This document shows positions 47,429 through 58,750 of a stretch of 64,000 bases of DNA, in pieces (position 1 is the stretch's first letter; every line of letters starts with the position of its first letter). The notes below the pieces were generated by a model, which saw nothing but the letters and a program-made list of their open reading frames with translations, was not told the DNA's origin and did not search any database. The translations under genes were made by a program, and so were the position numbers. Location of the stretch: assembly GCA_032358255.1 (NCBI GenBank), contig JAULBX010029488.1, forward strand, positions 1-64,000, read 5' to 3'. The DNA comes from Heterotrichella gracilis. Taxonomy: Eukaryota; Sar; Xanthophyceae; Tribonematales; Xanthonemataceae.

Positions 47429-48323
47429 TGTGGAGGATAAGGCGACGATGCCGACGAAGAATTATGCAACCACAGAGCGACCACTTTCAAGGCGCGGTAA
47501 ACAAAGACGCCGACGCAAAGCGTTGGTCTAACTATACGCAAGTTGCAAGGGTGCAACAACTTTGTATCGAACGACGAAGTGCCGTGGTTTGCATATGCAT
47601 GCATTGTCGCTTTATCCGGTTTATTTGCTGACGTGGCAATTCCGGATGAGGCCAGGATATCAGCAGGGGTGCACAACAATTGCTACGGGGGGGTTATTCA
47701 GGGGAAAAAACGTAATCAATCAGAGGGCTAGCAAAAAACGGGAACCAGTGCATGCAGAGGTGGTGAGAACTGCCGTGCAAACAGCAACAGCAACATGCGT
47801 GTGGTTCAGTGACCCAACGACTTCATTGCCTGTATGTGTGATTAGCAGCATCGACTGAACGCGCTGCAGGTGACCCGACGATTTTCGGCAGCGGCGCATG
47901 TGGGGCATGCCACTGCTTCCAAGTGCTCCTCCACCCAGCTCAGGAAGTCACTAGAAAAAAAGGTATGCAACCATTTGGGCACTTGAGTTATATTTATATC
48001 TAAAAATGTCCCTTACTGGGACGACATGGAAGTCGGTTGTGTACGGCAAGCCCATCCTTCCTTAGCCTCGCATACACATGGTTCCCCCCACCCTTGATTG
48101 ATGTGCTCCTGTGGAGGTTTCGGAGGGCCCCTTCTAGCATATAACTGCACTTCATGATAGAAGTTTAAATCAAGTATCTATAGTTGGGTGCCCACATCAG
48201 TGCACGTTGACGACCATGTGTGCTTCACTGCAGATCCTTGGTGGCTGTAGTCACCCGCCACTAATGTGGGCAACCAAATTGGCGATGTGGTTTTTCAGCA
48301 CTAAGAAGCCCAGATCCACAGCC
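47429..48323. other. Intergenic region between UROD and SAP-family copy 4
   Basis: Divergent promoter region. Near 48221 the sequence GTGTGCTTCACTGCAG resembles the region ahead of copy 6 (54726, GTGTGCTTCACCGCAG), so the copies share some 5' flank that may include an acceptor of a leader intron. Nothing else supported. Confidence 0.45.
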
Positions 48324-49461
48324 ATGACATCGGCTTCTACAGCACAAACTGGAGGAGACCTTAGCTCATTGCCAGCACCTGCAATAGAGCTCATTGCCAC
48401 CGCCCTGGCCAGCAACCCAGACGCGTTCTGGACGCTTCATGACATTGCCCAGCAGGCAGCATCCGTGGCGCTGGCCGGCCCAACCCACCAGCAGTGCCAG
48501 GCAATTTCTCAGGAGATCTGGAGGCAGCTTCGCTCCATGCTGCCCCTCCCAGCGTGCCTAGCGGCACCAGACTTTGACGCCATGTCATCGGCACAGCTGC
48601 GAGCTTTTGCTGCCGCCAATGGGGTTTCCAAAGGGGGCAAGAAAGCAGAGCTGGCAGCAAGGCTCAAAGCCCACCTGGAAGATGCAAAAGGACCTGTACT
48701 CTGCTACAACCGTGCACCCCAAGCAGCGGGGGTCGGTGATGCGCACCCAGACGAGCCGCAGTGTCTATGCCTCAGTTGCTAGGAACATCTATGGCCTGAG
48801 TAACGACGACCTCCAGCAGCTGCCATTTCAGGAGGTTACATTCCCAGTCTATGACGAACCCCCTCCATGCCGCCTCTACAAGTCTGTGGATGTGAAACGC
48901 ATAGCCAGGGCAAAGCACGGTACGCAGGCAGCATACCTGGCAGCACAGCGGGAGCGTGACCCATTCTGGCAGGGGCGGAAGACAGAGCACAAGGAGCAGC
49001 GCACACAGCAGCTGACCGCAGCCCTGCAGGCACAGAACCTGGCACAACCTGTCGCCATCGCGCTGTTCTCCAAGCCCTGCACCAGGTACATTGCGTATGG
49101 CGGACCCGGCACCCCAGACAGCATCGCCACCCAGCTGCATGAAATGGAGTTTTTCCAGCAGCACACGCGATTTGAGGATTTCCGGCAGGCAGCGGAGCAG
49201 CGCGCAAGGCGCCCGGGGACCCAGTGGGACATGCTGACAGGCATGCCAGACAGGTGGTCTCTGGAGGAGTGGTACACGCGCTATGACCAATCCCAGGATG
49301 AAAAGGATGCCCAGGCGAGGGTGTGGGCGCTGGATGCGTGGGTGGAGGGGTGTGGGTCCAGGGCCAAGGCGATGCGCAGGCCTGAGCTGCCTGCCAGCAT
49401 GCGGGAGAGGCTGCCTGATGGTCAAGGTGAATCGATTGCATTGCTGTGGGATGTGGAGTGA
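48324..49461 (+). pseudogene. SAP-family copy 4: frameshift after the SAP motif
   Basis: The ATG at 48324 opens MTSASTAQTGG, then LPAPAIELIATALAS, DAFWTLHDIAQQAASVALAG and the SAP motif (SSAQLRAFAAANGVSKGGKK). At about 48677 two bases are missing relative to the other copies (CTGGAAGATG against CTGGTGAAGATG) and the first frame ends at 48782. The second frame then continues to the stop at 49461, with NIYGLSNDDLQQLPFQEV, DVKRIARAKHGTQAAYLAAQ, CTRYIAYGGPGTPDSIATQL, a longer acidic insert and CGSRAKAMRRPELPASM. No introns. Confidence 0.75.
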
Positions 49462-51105
49462 GCGGGTGGGTGTTGCGCCCCGGCAGTAAGGGTTGTTTTG
49501 CAAAGTGCAGCGGCATTGCAAGGCATTTGCCTAGCTGGCAATTGTAGGCTTCAGGGTCAGAGGCTGCTCGCCAAGCACTATGGGGCTGACCAGTCTAGAT
49601 ATTGTTTAGGAGCCTTGATTTATTGCTGTGCCACTACACATTGTGCACGATTTGTTTGTTTTTCGTTTCCTCGGTCTCTCCAGTGTGGTTTTGTCAAGGG
49701 TTTTGTGCGCCATGCGCTACAAGTGCTTCTTTAGAATGTTGCAGACAACAATATGCGTGTAGTTATGCACCCAGATATTTTGAGCGGCTGTCTAGGAAGC
49801 AGGTATGTAGACAGATAGGCTGAGACCCCTTTTTCACCTGCCAACAGCTAGCCCTTAACAGTTTGCAATTGCCCAGTGCGCAAAGCGCAGCGCGCTAAGA
49901 CGTCCCCGTTCAGGGTCCGACCCTGTGTGCAATAGAACCCTGAACAAACATCAGAGTATCGGATAGCCTCCAGAGGGAACATGACTGCCAGATTTCAAGC
50001 GTGTGAGAGTGGAAAGTCATTGTGTGGTGGCAACCTCCTAACCCATATGCATGCGGCTGCCATACTGTAACCAGGTCTACCATAAAGCTGCAAAAGTCGA
50101 GTAAGAACAGGAACAAATATGCCGAGGTATATAAATTGCCTTGTGTAGTACGAGGGCGGACACTGCGCCCGCTTTATGCTTGCATGCATTCCTGCGCATG
50201 CATGCATGCCACACCGTTGCACGAACAGCAGCAGTAGGAGTAAACAGCACAGAAGGGGACTGTTACACAGCTGTTACACGCCCGATTTGTACGTGAACGC
50301 GTTTGAGGGCTTTTACGAGTTGAATCGCTGATAATATAGTAAAAATAAAACAAAGTCGACTCAACCTTCAAAGGCATTGGCAAGCTGAGAACATCAACAT
50401 CGTGAGACTCGCTGCGACCCAAAAGCTTGAAATGCGCTCTCTGTCTTTATCTGAGTCGACAACACGCTTTGCAGTTGACCTGTTTGTTAGCTGGCTGCCA
50501 TTCGGCATGCTCTGCAGGACAGCTTCACACATGCACCAGAACAGGTATTTGACAAATGGGCACATGGGTAATAGTTTATGGAGTATAAAGATCCGTATAC
50601 ATCACTATTTAGTGTTAACGCCGGACAATCACAGCAGGACCACCTAGCTCATACCATATGCATGCACCAAGGCATGGTGCACCCGCAAGCTTGGACCCAC
50701 CTGGGTTTGGTCTGTTGTTTGCCTTCAAAAAGGACCTGCTGTCATGCCAACCATCTTAAAGAGCTGCAAATATGGGTTATCCTTTGTAATGCCCCCCTAG
50801 AATTCTTAGCCCAGTTGCAGTGCATGTCCCATCGTATCAAACCTGGTATGTCTTGAACCCATATGATTGGTTCCAGTTGAAGTTATTTCGGGACACAAGG
50901 ATGCCGTCCTCTATTTTATCACCATGCAAATCACGCAAATCCTCCTGTCAGTGGGTAGATACGAGTATATTTCGCACTGCATAGAACAGTTCATGAATTC
51001 GTGAGTTGATCACCCGCCTTGAATGCTCCACTGCAGGTCCGTTTAGTAAGTTGGTTTGCCCACCACAACAAGACTCCCAACACCCGGAAGCGTCACTACG
51101 TAGTC
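49462..51105. other. Spacer between SAP-family copies 4 and 5
   Basis: AT-rich sequence with GCATGCATGC runs near 50185. No gene or RNA is supported. The final 100 bases (GAATGCTCCACTGCAGGTCC) resemble the 5' flank of copies 4 and 6. Confidence 0.5.
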
Positions 51106-52254
51106 ATGAAAACTGCAACTTCAGTAGACTGGAGTGCCCTGCCTTCATCTGCAATAGAGCTCATCGCTGCCGCCCTGACCAGCCACACAGATGCCTTCTG
51201 GACGCTTCAGGACATCGCGCAGCAGGCGGCGTCTGTGGCGCTGGCCGGCCCATCCCACCAGCTGTGCCAGGAGCTTTCTCAAGAGATCTGGAGACAGCTC
51301 CGGTCCTTGCTGCCGCCACTGCCAGAGTGCCGTGAAATACCTTAATTTGACGACATGACAGTGAAACAGCTGAGAGCCTTTGCTGCCAGCCTTCCAGGAA
51401 TGATTTCCAAGCGGGGCAAGAAAGCAGACCTGGCACCCAGGCTCAGGGCCCACCTGCAGGTGCAGCATGACCTGTGCCCTCGCACCGTGCACCCCACACA
51501 GGGCGAATTGGCTGTGGGGGACAAAGTGAGCCGCAGGGTGCATTGCCCTGATGCCAAGGACGGATTCGGCCTCAGCAAAAAGGATTGCAGCAAGCTGGCG
51601 CCTCGCAAGGTCATCACCCGCCTTGACAGCACGTGCATTCTGCTTCGCAAACCCCGCCACTACAAGGCTGTGGAGGTTAGGCGCATTGCCAGGGCAAAGC
51701 ACGGCACACAGGCAGCATTCCTGGCAGCAGCACGGGCCAGGAATGTACTCTGGAACGACCCCTCCAATGAGCATCTTGAGCAGCGCACAGAGGAGTTGGC
51801 CACAGCCCTGAAGCGCCTGAACTACACTCGGCCTGTCACCATTGCACTGCTGTACAGAAACTCCATGCGGTACATTGCCTATGGAGTCGGGGAGCCTGAG
51901 GACATCGCAACCAAGATGCGCGAATTGGAGTTTTTCCAGCAGCACACACTGTACGACGACATCAGGGAGGGTTTGGAAAAGACTGAGAAGCGGCAGACAA
52001 CGTTGGAGTACGCTCCAGATGAATATTATGAGGAATATTCTGATGACCCCAACGATGATGGAGTTCTTGATTGGTATCCTGCTGACGAGGAGCTGGATTT
52101 GGATGATTTGCGTGAGAGGTACTTTGACATCCCAGACAGGTTGGATAATGAGGCTGGGTTGATGGCACTGGATGAGTGGGTGGAGGCGTGTGGGTCCAGA
52201 GCCAAGGCGCTGCTCAGGCCTGAGCTGCCTGCCAGCCTGCGCGAGATGATATGA
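51106..52254 (+). pseudogene. SAP-family copy 5: single in-frame stop
   Basis: From the ATG at 51106 the protein reads MKTATSVDWSALPSSAIEL and the full helical N-terminus. A TAA at 51343-51345 stands where the others have an acidic residue. The same frame then continues uninterrupted to 52254 with the SAP motif (MTVKQLRAFAASLPG), YKAVEVRRIARAKHGTQ, MRYIAYG, LEFFQQHTLYDDI, a long acidic region (EEYSDDPNDDG) and CGSRAKALLRPELPASL. An ATG at 51355 could start a 299-residue product lacking the N-terminal module. No introns. Confidence 0.75.
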
Positions 52255-54828
52255 AGGGTTTTTGAGTCCATCATGAGGCCTACGCTGCTTGGTGGCAGGA
52301 GCACTTTCAATCCCTTGCTGTGGAATTGGGTTTAGGGTTTAGGGTTTAGGGTTTGGGAGGGTGGCAGATGCAGTTCGGGAGGCATGTGCTGGTTTGCGGA
52401 TCATCCGCTGGGTAGCACTGAGTAGTATTAGCTTCCAGTAAAGCCACTTCAATCTGCGCTTTGGGATGTGCTGCTGCACTGGTAAACGGGGAATCCACAA
52501 TAATGGTTTGTCCGGCATGCCATGACCTATCCTGCTGCTGATACAATTGTTGCGCATTCCAGTAGGCACCATACTTGTACGGCAGTACATACATATACAA
52601 GAATGATTGTTAAGGGTGGCACAAAGCGCTGACTCAGGGCGTACGCTGTAATGATTTATTAAAAAGGAATAAAATAAACTACTCGTACTAATTAAACTCT
52701 TTTGGCATGGGATGTCAGTGACATCATGTCACAGCTACACAGATGGGCTCTTGACAGGGCAATGTTACTTCACGCCAATATCTCCTGCACACCTTGTCAC
52801 TACAATGAATGTCAGGCAGTACCGACACAGTGTAATATACTGCCTCGCAGTAAATGGCTCACATGTTCAACAACTTCCGCATAACCTCTGGAGGTAAAAC
52901 GCACTGCGGCATGCATGCCGTGTAGTAGAAAGGCAGGCGCACCAGGCGCACATCTCCGCTGCGGCGCACCATCCCCAAGGGATGCTGCATCACCCAATTG
53001 AGGGTTTTGAGCACGGGGCGTACTCGTGCGCCCCCACCCTAGGCGTGTGTGATTTCCCCCATGCGCATATACCCCCCTGTCTGCGTAGTCGCCCTGGCAG
53101 AATTTTATCATCCAAATTCCACCCCTATCCCCACCATTCCCAGGAACCCGCACCCTCTTCCCATCCCAAGGTGCTACAGGTGCTGTCCCAGGTCCACCAC
53201 TGTCACCACCCGCCCCATCCCCGACCTCCCTTCCTGGAACCCGCGCCAGCACATCCACTAGCCAGCCAACGCAGGTAAGGCCAAGCGCCAGTGCGCCATG
53301 CGCTCCTCCAGCTCAACAGGCGGGCCGCCAGGCATGGCCCCGGCAGCGCCACCGCGGGAGGCGCCATTTGGGTGCGCCGGATGGCGTGATGTGGGCGGGG
53401 GCACATGGCGGCTGCGGGATCATGCGGCAACAGCGCTGGCCCGGGCAGCAACTCCCAAATGAGCAACAATGCATGAGGACTATGAACCTTTGCAGCTTTA
53501 GCAAGTGGTTGCTATGTATAATGCCATGGGACGGTACACAAGCCTATAGCTAGCGGCCAGCACCTGCCCAGACAAGGCCGAAGGAAGTGATGTACATTAC
53601 CTACCGATGCATGAACCTGGGGAGGCTGGGAGGCTATGGTTAGGGCTTCAGCTTGTAGCTGCCTCAGACATTTATTGCCAACTTGAGGATGTGCTTGACG
53701 CTTGACATGTCTGTACACAGGCATGCCCTGCATGCCACTGCATGCCACAGGTGCAATGCTGTGGCAGGCTTTACACTGTGGGTCAGACCAATAAACAATC
53801 AGGGTTTGTAATAACTGGTAGTGACAATACCTGCCGGCCGTCTCAAGAAAACTGTTTCATGTTCATTTGGCATGCAATCGGCCAGTTGAAGCGCGTTGCA
53901 CGATTGCTAGTGTTACAGGGACGCCGCGATGTCCGTAACTATTACTTACTCTACATATGCTCTGCACCCAGTAAAGAGTGCACAATGGGACCTGCCAAGC
54001 CACTGATAATGCATGCATGCATACACGACTGTAGCTAGTATTGCACTGGAGTTTATAATGCATGCCTCAAGGGGGAACCTGCCTGTACAATTTTCCACTT
54101 GAAGCACTCTAGAATAAAGTCGCTGCATAGGATGCCGCTCCCAAGGCAGTGCCCCTGACAAACCCCGTATTACCTAATTTCCGGTTCCCGGTCAACTCTT
54201 GAGATCAAGAGCACCCCAGAAACAGCAACAAGCGTGTGACGTTATTGAGACTTTCAGCGCTAGCCTATTTAGCCTATTCTCTTGTTTTTTATTGCCACCG
54301 GACTGGACACGTTGCATATAGGCTATGCCGTCCGTTGTACTGCTGCTAGCCGTTAATATGTTGGCATGCTAGTGATGCTTGGTGAAGGACAAGAAGTCAC
54401 AAACATAAGGAAAAGGTATGTGGGACACATGTCTTCAATGAATGTTTATAAGCCTCGTAGTCTTCACTGGCATGTCTCGGTGTATAGTTTAAAACATACC
54501 GTTTCCCAGCATGCATGCATGCAGGTGCCATCGTGGACTACCTACTTGCTCGTACTATTGTTTTCGAAAGTGTCCTGCAAGCCACTTGATATTGAAATAC
54601 ACTTTGACACTGTGATGCTTGACCATTTTGCACTACCTGCCGCTGCATCCAACTTTCCAGTAGTATTTTTCAGCCCTGGTGCTGCACTTCATGCATGGTT
54701 CACAACCATAGGGTTCACAACAGTGTGTGCTTCACCGCAGACCCCTGGCTTCACTTCAGCTTTGTGTCCGCCCACCACAGTAAAACTCACACCGCTCTGA
54801 AGCAATAGCCCCGCAGCCACGGCAAGGA
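52255..54828. other. Spacer between SAP-family copies 5 and 6
   Basis: Starts with an interstitial telomere-motif run. 52900-53460 is a GC-rich patch (CCACC- and GGCGGCC-type sequence) that looks like decayed gene sequence but shows no recognisable family. The rest is AT-rich. No RNA gene seen. Confidence 0.45.
52327..52360 (+). repeat. Interstitial TTTAGGG array
   Basis: About four perfect to near-perfect TTTAGGG units lie 70 bases after the stop of SAP-family copy 5, outside any intron that I can model. Confidence 0.85.
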
Positions 54829-55988
54829 CAGAGCCAACAGACTAGTCCTTCTGGAGTGCTGGAGTGCGCTTCCTTCACCTGCAATAGAGCTCACTGCTGC
54901 TGCCCTGACCATTCACACAGAACTAGGTGCCTTCTGGACGCTTCAGGACATCGCTCAGCAGGCAGCGTCTGTGGCGCTGGCCGGCCCATCCCACCAGCTG
55001 TGCCAGGAGCTTTCCCAGGAGATCTGGAGACAGCTTCGTTCCTGGCTGCCACCACCGCCAAAGTGCCCTGCACCACCAGACTTTGACACCATGACACTGG
55101 CACAGCTGAAAGCCTCTGCAGCCATCGTCCAAATCTCCAAGGGGGGAGCAAAGGCAGAGCTGATAGCCAGACACAGGGACCATCTGGTGCAGATGCAGCC
55201 TGACCAGAACCCTCGCACCGTGCACCACAAGCAGCGCGAGTTGGTTTTGGGTGACGAGAGGAGCCGCAGGGTGCGGCGCAGGGTTCTAGACTCAATTGCC
55301 AGGGAAACCTATGGCCTGAGCTATGAGGATTTCGAGCAGCTCAAGTGCCAGACAGTTGAGTTCCCTCTTGAAAACCCAGCCTTTCCGTATCGGGTCCGCC
55401 TCTATCGAGCTGCTGAGGTGAGGCGCATTGCCAGGGAAAAGCACGGCACGCAGGCAGCATTCCTGGCAGCACAGCGGGACAGCGACCCAATCTGGCAGGG
55501 GCGCAAGACAGCGCACAAGCAGCAACGCACACAGGAGCTGACCACAGCCCTGCAGGCAAAAAACCTGGCTCAACCTGCAATCAAGAACCTGTCGCCATTG
55601 CACTGTTCTCCAAGCCCTGCACCAGGTACATTGCGTATGGAGCACGCGGCCGCCGGGTGACCCCAGACGGCATCGCCATGAAATGGAGTTTTACCAGCAG
55701 CACACACGATACGAGGATTTCAGGGTCCTTGTGAGAGAGCGGCAGAACTATGGAGAGCAGGCTGTGTACAAGGATGCAGCTGAACATGACAATAATTAGG
55801 ACCGGCTGGATGTTATGGCATTGTGGATGGCACTGGATGCGTGGGTGAAGGGGTGTGGGTCCAGGGAAATGGCGCTGCGCAGGCCTGAGCTGCCTGCCAG
55901 TATGCGCAACTGGGAGAGCTTGCCTTGGGCAGCGGGTCAGGGAAAGAGTGGTGCCCTCCTGTGGGACCTTGACTTGGAGGATGTGTGA
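54829..55988 (+). pseudogene. SAP-family copy 6: lost start, stops and insertion
   Basis: The start codon is ACG at 54829 in an otherwise conserved CCAxGGCAAG context, and a TAG follows eight codons later with a small local duplication. The frame from about 54850 then keeps PAIELTAAALT, DIAQQAASVALAG, the SAP motif (TLAQLKASAAIVQISKGG), ETYGLSYEDFEQL and AAEVRRIAREKHGTQAAFLA. A 14-base insertion near 55578-55591 shifts the frame, and the GGPGTPDSI part is rearranged around a GCGGCCGC site at 55647. The C-terminus (GCGSREMALRRPELPASM ... LLWDLDLEDV) ends at 55988. This is the most decayed full-length copy. Confidence 0.75.
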
Positions 55989-56195
55989 TGCAATATGGGG
56001 CTTTATTTGTGGGACCTAGACTTGGAGGATGTGTGATGCAATATGGGGGCTTTATTTGTGGGACCTTGACTTGGAGGATGTGTGATGCAATATGGGGGCT
56101 TTATTTGTGGGACCTTGACTTGGAGAATGTGTGATGCAATATGGGGGCTTTATTGTGGGACCTCAACTTGGGAGGATGTGTGATGCAAAATGCGT
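55961..56195 (+). repeat. 49-bp minisatellite made from the 3' end of SAP-family copy 6
   Basis: Units begin with GTGGGACCTTGACTTGGAGG at 55961, 56009, 56058, 56107 and 56155 (period 48-49 bp). Each contains the last codons, the TGA stop and the ATGCAATATGGGGGCTTTAT sequence after it. The first unit is the real 3' end of the pseudogene; the rest follow in tandem. Confidence 0.9.
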
Positions 56196-57201
56196 GTGGT
56201 CAATGATGAGCATGTGCCGCCTTGCAGGACGCTGCAGCATTGTCTGGCTGGCACATAGCGGAAGGGGATAGGTTGGAGGACATGTATTGGACCGTGGTCG
56301 CCTGGCACATAATTACTAGATGATTTTACTCAGGGGCCGTGCATCAACTGTATGCTGCTTTTGTGCTTTTCCATGGACAATGAGCGAGCCACTCTTCTTG
56401 GTATCACCTTTCTGGCATGCCACACGCCAATAGCCCACTTGCTGCCAGTGCACCGCAGCTGGCTGCGCGCATCCACCAACCAAGGTGGTGCACCAGTGCG
56501 TCACTAGGTTGTACGGCTGTAGGTATTGAGCACCCATTTCGCAGCATGCGTACCATGCACAGCAATGCGTGCGCCATGTGAAGCATATGATATGATATGT
56601 GGGCCATATGAAACCCTAAATCATATGATATGATATGTGGGCCAGTTGCGCACTACTAGCTGAGCTTTGCACCCCGGATTTACCAGTCTGCAAGCGTGCA
56701 GAAAAGGTATGCATGCATGCAATGCATGCTGTTGCATACAGCGTATGCTTTGTGGGAAGGAGCTGGATTTGTAAAACAGCTGTCATTGTTGAACAGCTTG
56801 CCAGGGCTCTCCATGATTTCCATCCCAACCCACACCACGGGGCACAACAGCTGTTGTCCTAGGATTTGGAATGATCACTTTATTGTAACTGTCATCAGCA
56901 AAGTAACAATGAACATACTATTTCATTGCTATACCCATAAACTGTGCGCATAACTATGTATACACCCATATGCACATACAAATTATTTTGCATAATGAAT
57001 CCTTATACGATCATCGACCATTATGAATTGAATTGGTAATTGCATGGCCTGTGATGGCAGAGCTCCATGCCATCAGTGGACCTGGTCCAAGCACTGCGCC
57101 ACAGGGCAGGAATCAGCCTTAACTAAGTACTGCAGAGAAAGATCGTCTTGATGTGCCTAGGGCGGCAGTACACAAACCATTGTGTCTCGAGTGCATGCGT
57201 G

Positions 57202-57262
57202 GTGACTCACGGCTCACGGCTCATGACTCATGGCTCATGACTCATGGCGTCATGACTCATGG
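57202..57262. repeat. Minisatellite of (TGACTCATGGC)-like units
   Basis: GGTGACTCACGGCTCACGGC followed by repeated CTCATGACTCATGG. It contains several TGACTCA heptamers, the bZIP/AP-1-like half-site pair. No gene is adjacent, so a regulatory role is not supported. Confidence 0.8.
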
Positions 57263-57809
57263 CATTGGGCGCTTCACCACGCCGAGCGGCACAGTGTTTG
57301 AAGATTCAAAGCAGTACTACCTGGTAGCACTGTTTGCAAGCTGTGTGCTGCACCACATGGCAGCGCACTGGTGGTCACCAACTTGTTGAGGTATTATTGA
57401 TTACACGACACATGCTCATGGAGCCTCCTGAGGAACGCTGCACCACACTGTCAGGGGTGCGCACATGCGTGGTCAAGTGACAAGCTATGGCGTGGCAGCC
57501 ATGCCGGTAGTATACTTAAAGACATCTGGTAAAACAAGCCTAGGGTGAAACGTAGTGTTTTTTTCTCTTCTCCTAAATCGGTGTGTGATTGTGTTGTGCA
57601 TGCCCCCCCTCCCCACTGCCCATGGCAGGACCTAGTGTGTCTAAATCGTAAACAGTGATGCAGCCACATGCAACCCCAAACTGCCTCCATCATTGCTGCA
57701 ACCCCAGGGAAAACCAATAAATGCTAGTGTTTAGAGTCAGCTGCTACACCTGCCCCAAAGCTTTTGCCCTAGACAAAGGATGCCTTCAGTGAAAATCCAA
57801 ACACAGCGG

Positions 57810-57980
57810 CAACAGGAAAAGGCCAGATGCATGCGGAGCGGAGAGCATCATGAATGCGGCAAACCCTAAATCTGCAGGGCTTCGCCAACGCAACAGGACA
57901 GGAAAAGGCCAAATGCATGCGGAGCGGATACCATCATGAATGCGGCAAACCCTAAACCTGCAGGGCTTTGCCAACGAACC
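57810..57980. repeat. Two tandem copies of an 86-bp unit
   Basis: GGAAAAGGCCAGATGCATGC at 57815 recurs at 57901 (GGAAAAGGCCAAATGCATGC). Both units continue with GGAGCGGA, ATCATGAATGCGGC, AAACCCTAAA and CTGCAGGGCTT. Confidence 0.85.
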
Positions 57981-58750
57981 GTAGTATGTTGATGCACTGG
58001 AAAGCCCTCCCGTGCAATGGGGGCGCAATTACCCAGCCAAAAATATCCTGTGTGTTGTGCAACCCACCTTAATAAGCGGGGCCAATGAATGCAAAACTAG
58101 CGTGGGCGGCGTTTGGTGCATTCCTATTCGCCAGGTATTCCCTATTGTTCCTTCATACAAACCACCCCACGTTGCACAACAGGTGCAATGTTAAAAAGCA
58201 GAAACCCCAGGGGTTGGCAACAATCAAGCAGGGGAGGGAAAAGTGGGGGGAAAACCTAAGGGCATGCTCTCTAACTAGAGCCGCCCTCACACCTCCCGTT
58301 TTTACTTGACGTCGTTCCAAAACCACGAAGGTGTGACTGATGTGCAGTGATGGGTGGCGATCCATGCAGGCTCAGCCGGCACAGCAGCATCCCACTCCCA
58401 AACCCTAATAAAAGCCCTAGGATATGGTACATGCTCCCCCACCAAAGGGGAGCCCAACACGGATACTCCCTGCCACAAGGCAAGTGGCATTCCGGGCTAA
58501 TCAATGGCAGCCCCTCAGCGTGTGATGACCCCCCCTTGCCGCCCCCATCACACGCCGCCTTCCTCCCCCTCCTCCATCCCATCATGCTGCTGCCCTGCTG
58601 CCCCGGTGAACCCCACCCTAAGGAAAACTGCCTAGCCTGGTGTGTAGAAACCAGCTGACGCCGCTCCAGCACCAAACCCTAGCTAGGGTAGCGGAGGGTT
58701 AGCCGGCAGTGGCAAAACCCCCGCTGTAGATGTTCCAGGGCCAGGGGCAG

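Larger units (their letters stand above)
56196..58750. other. Intergenic region with short repeats, no supported gene
   Basis: AT-rich to mixed sequence between copy 6 and the NAB1 gene. Besides the two minisatellites listed separately it contains GCATGCATGC runs near 56710 and CCCTAAA units at 56612, 57863, 57949 and 58675. No coding frame convinces. Confidence 0.5.

Noticed and set aside
52812-53470. GC-rich patch with open frames on both strands
   Set aside because: No family resemblance and no splice-consistent model; kept only as a possible decayed gene.
35710-55988. SAP-family copies as a transposon
   Set aside because: No transposase, reverse transcriptase, terminal inverted repeats or target-site duplications could be seen around the copies; a nonautonomous element is not excluded.
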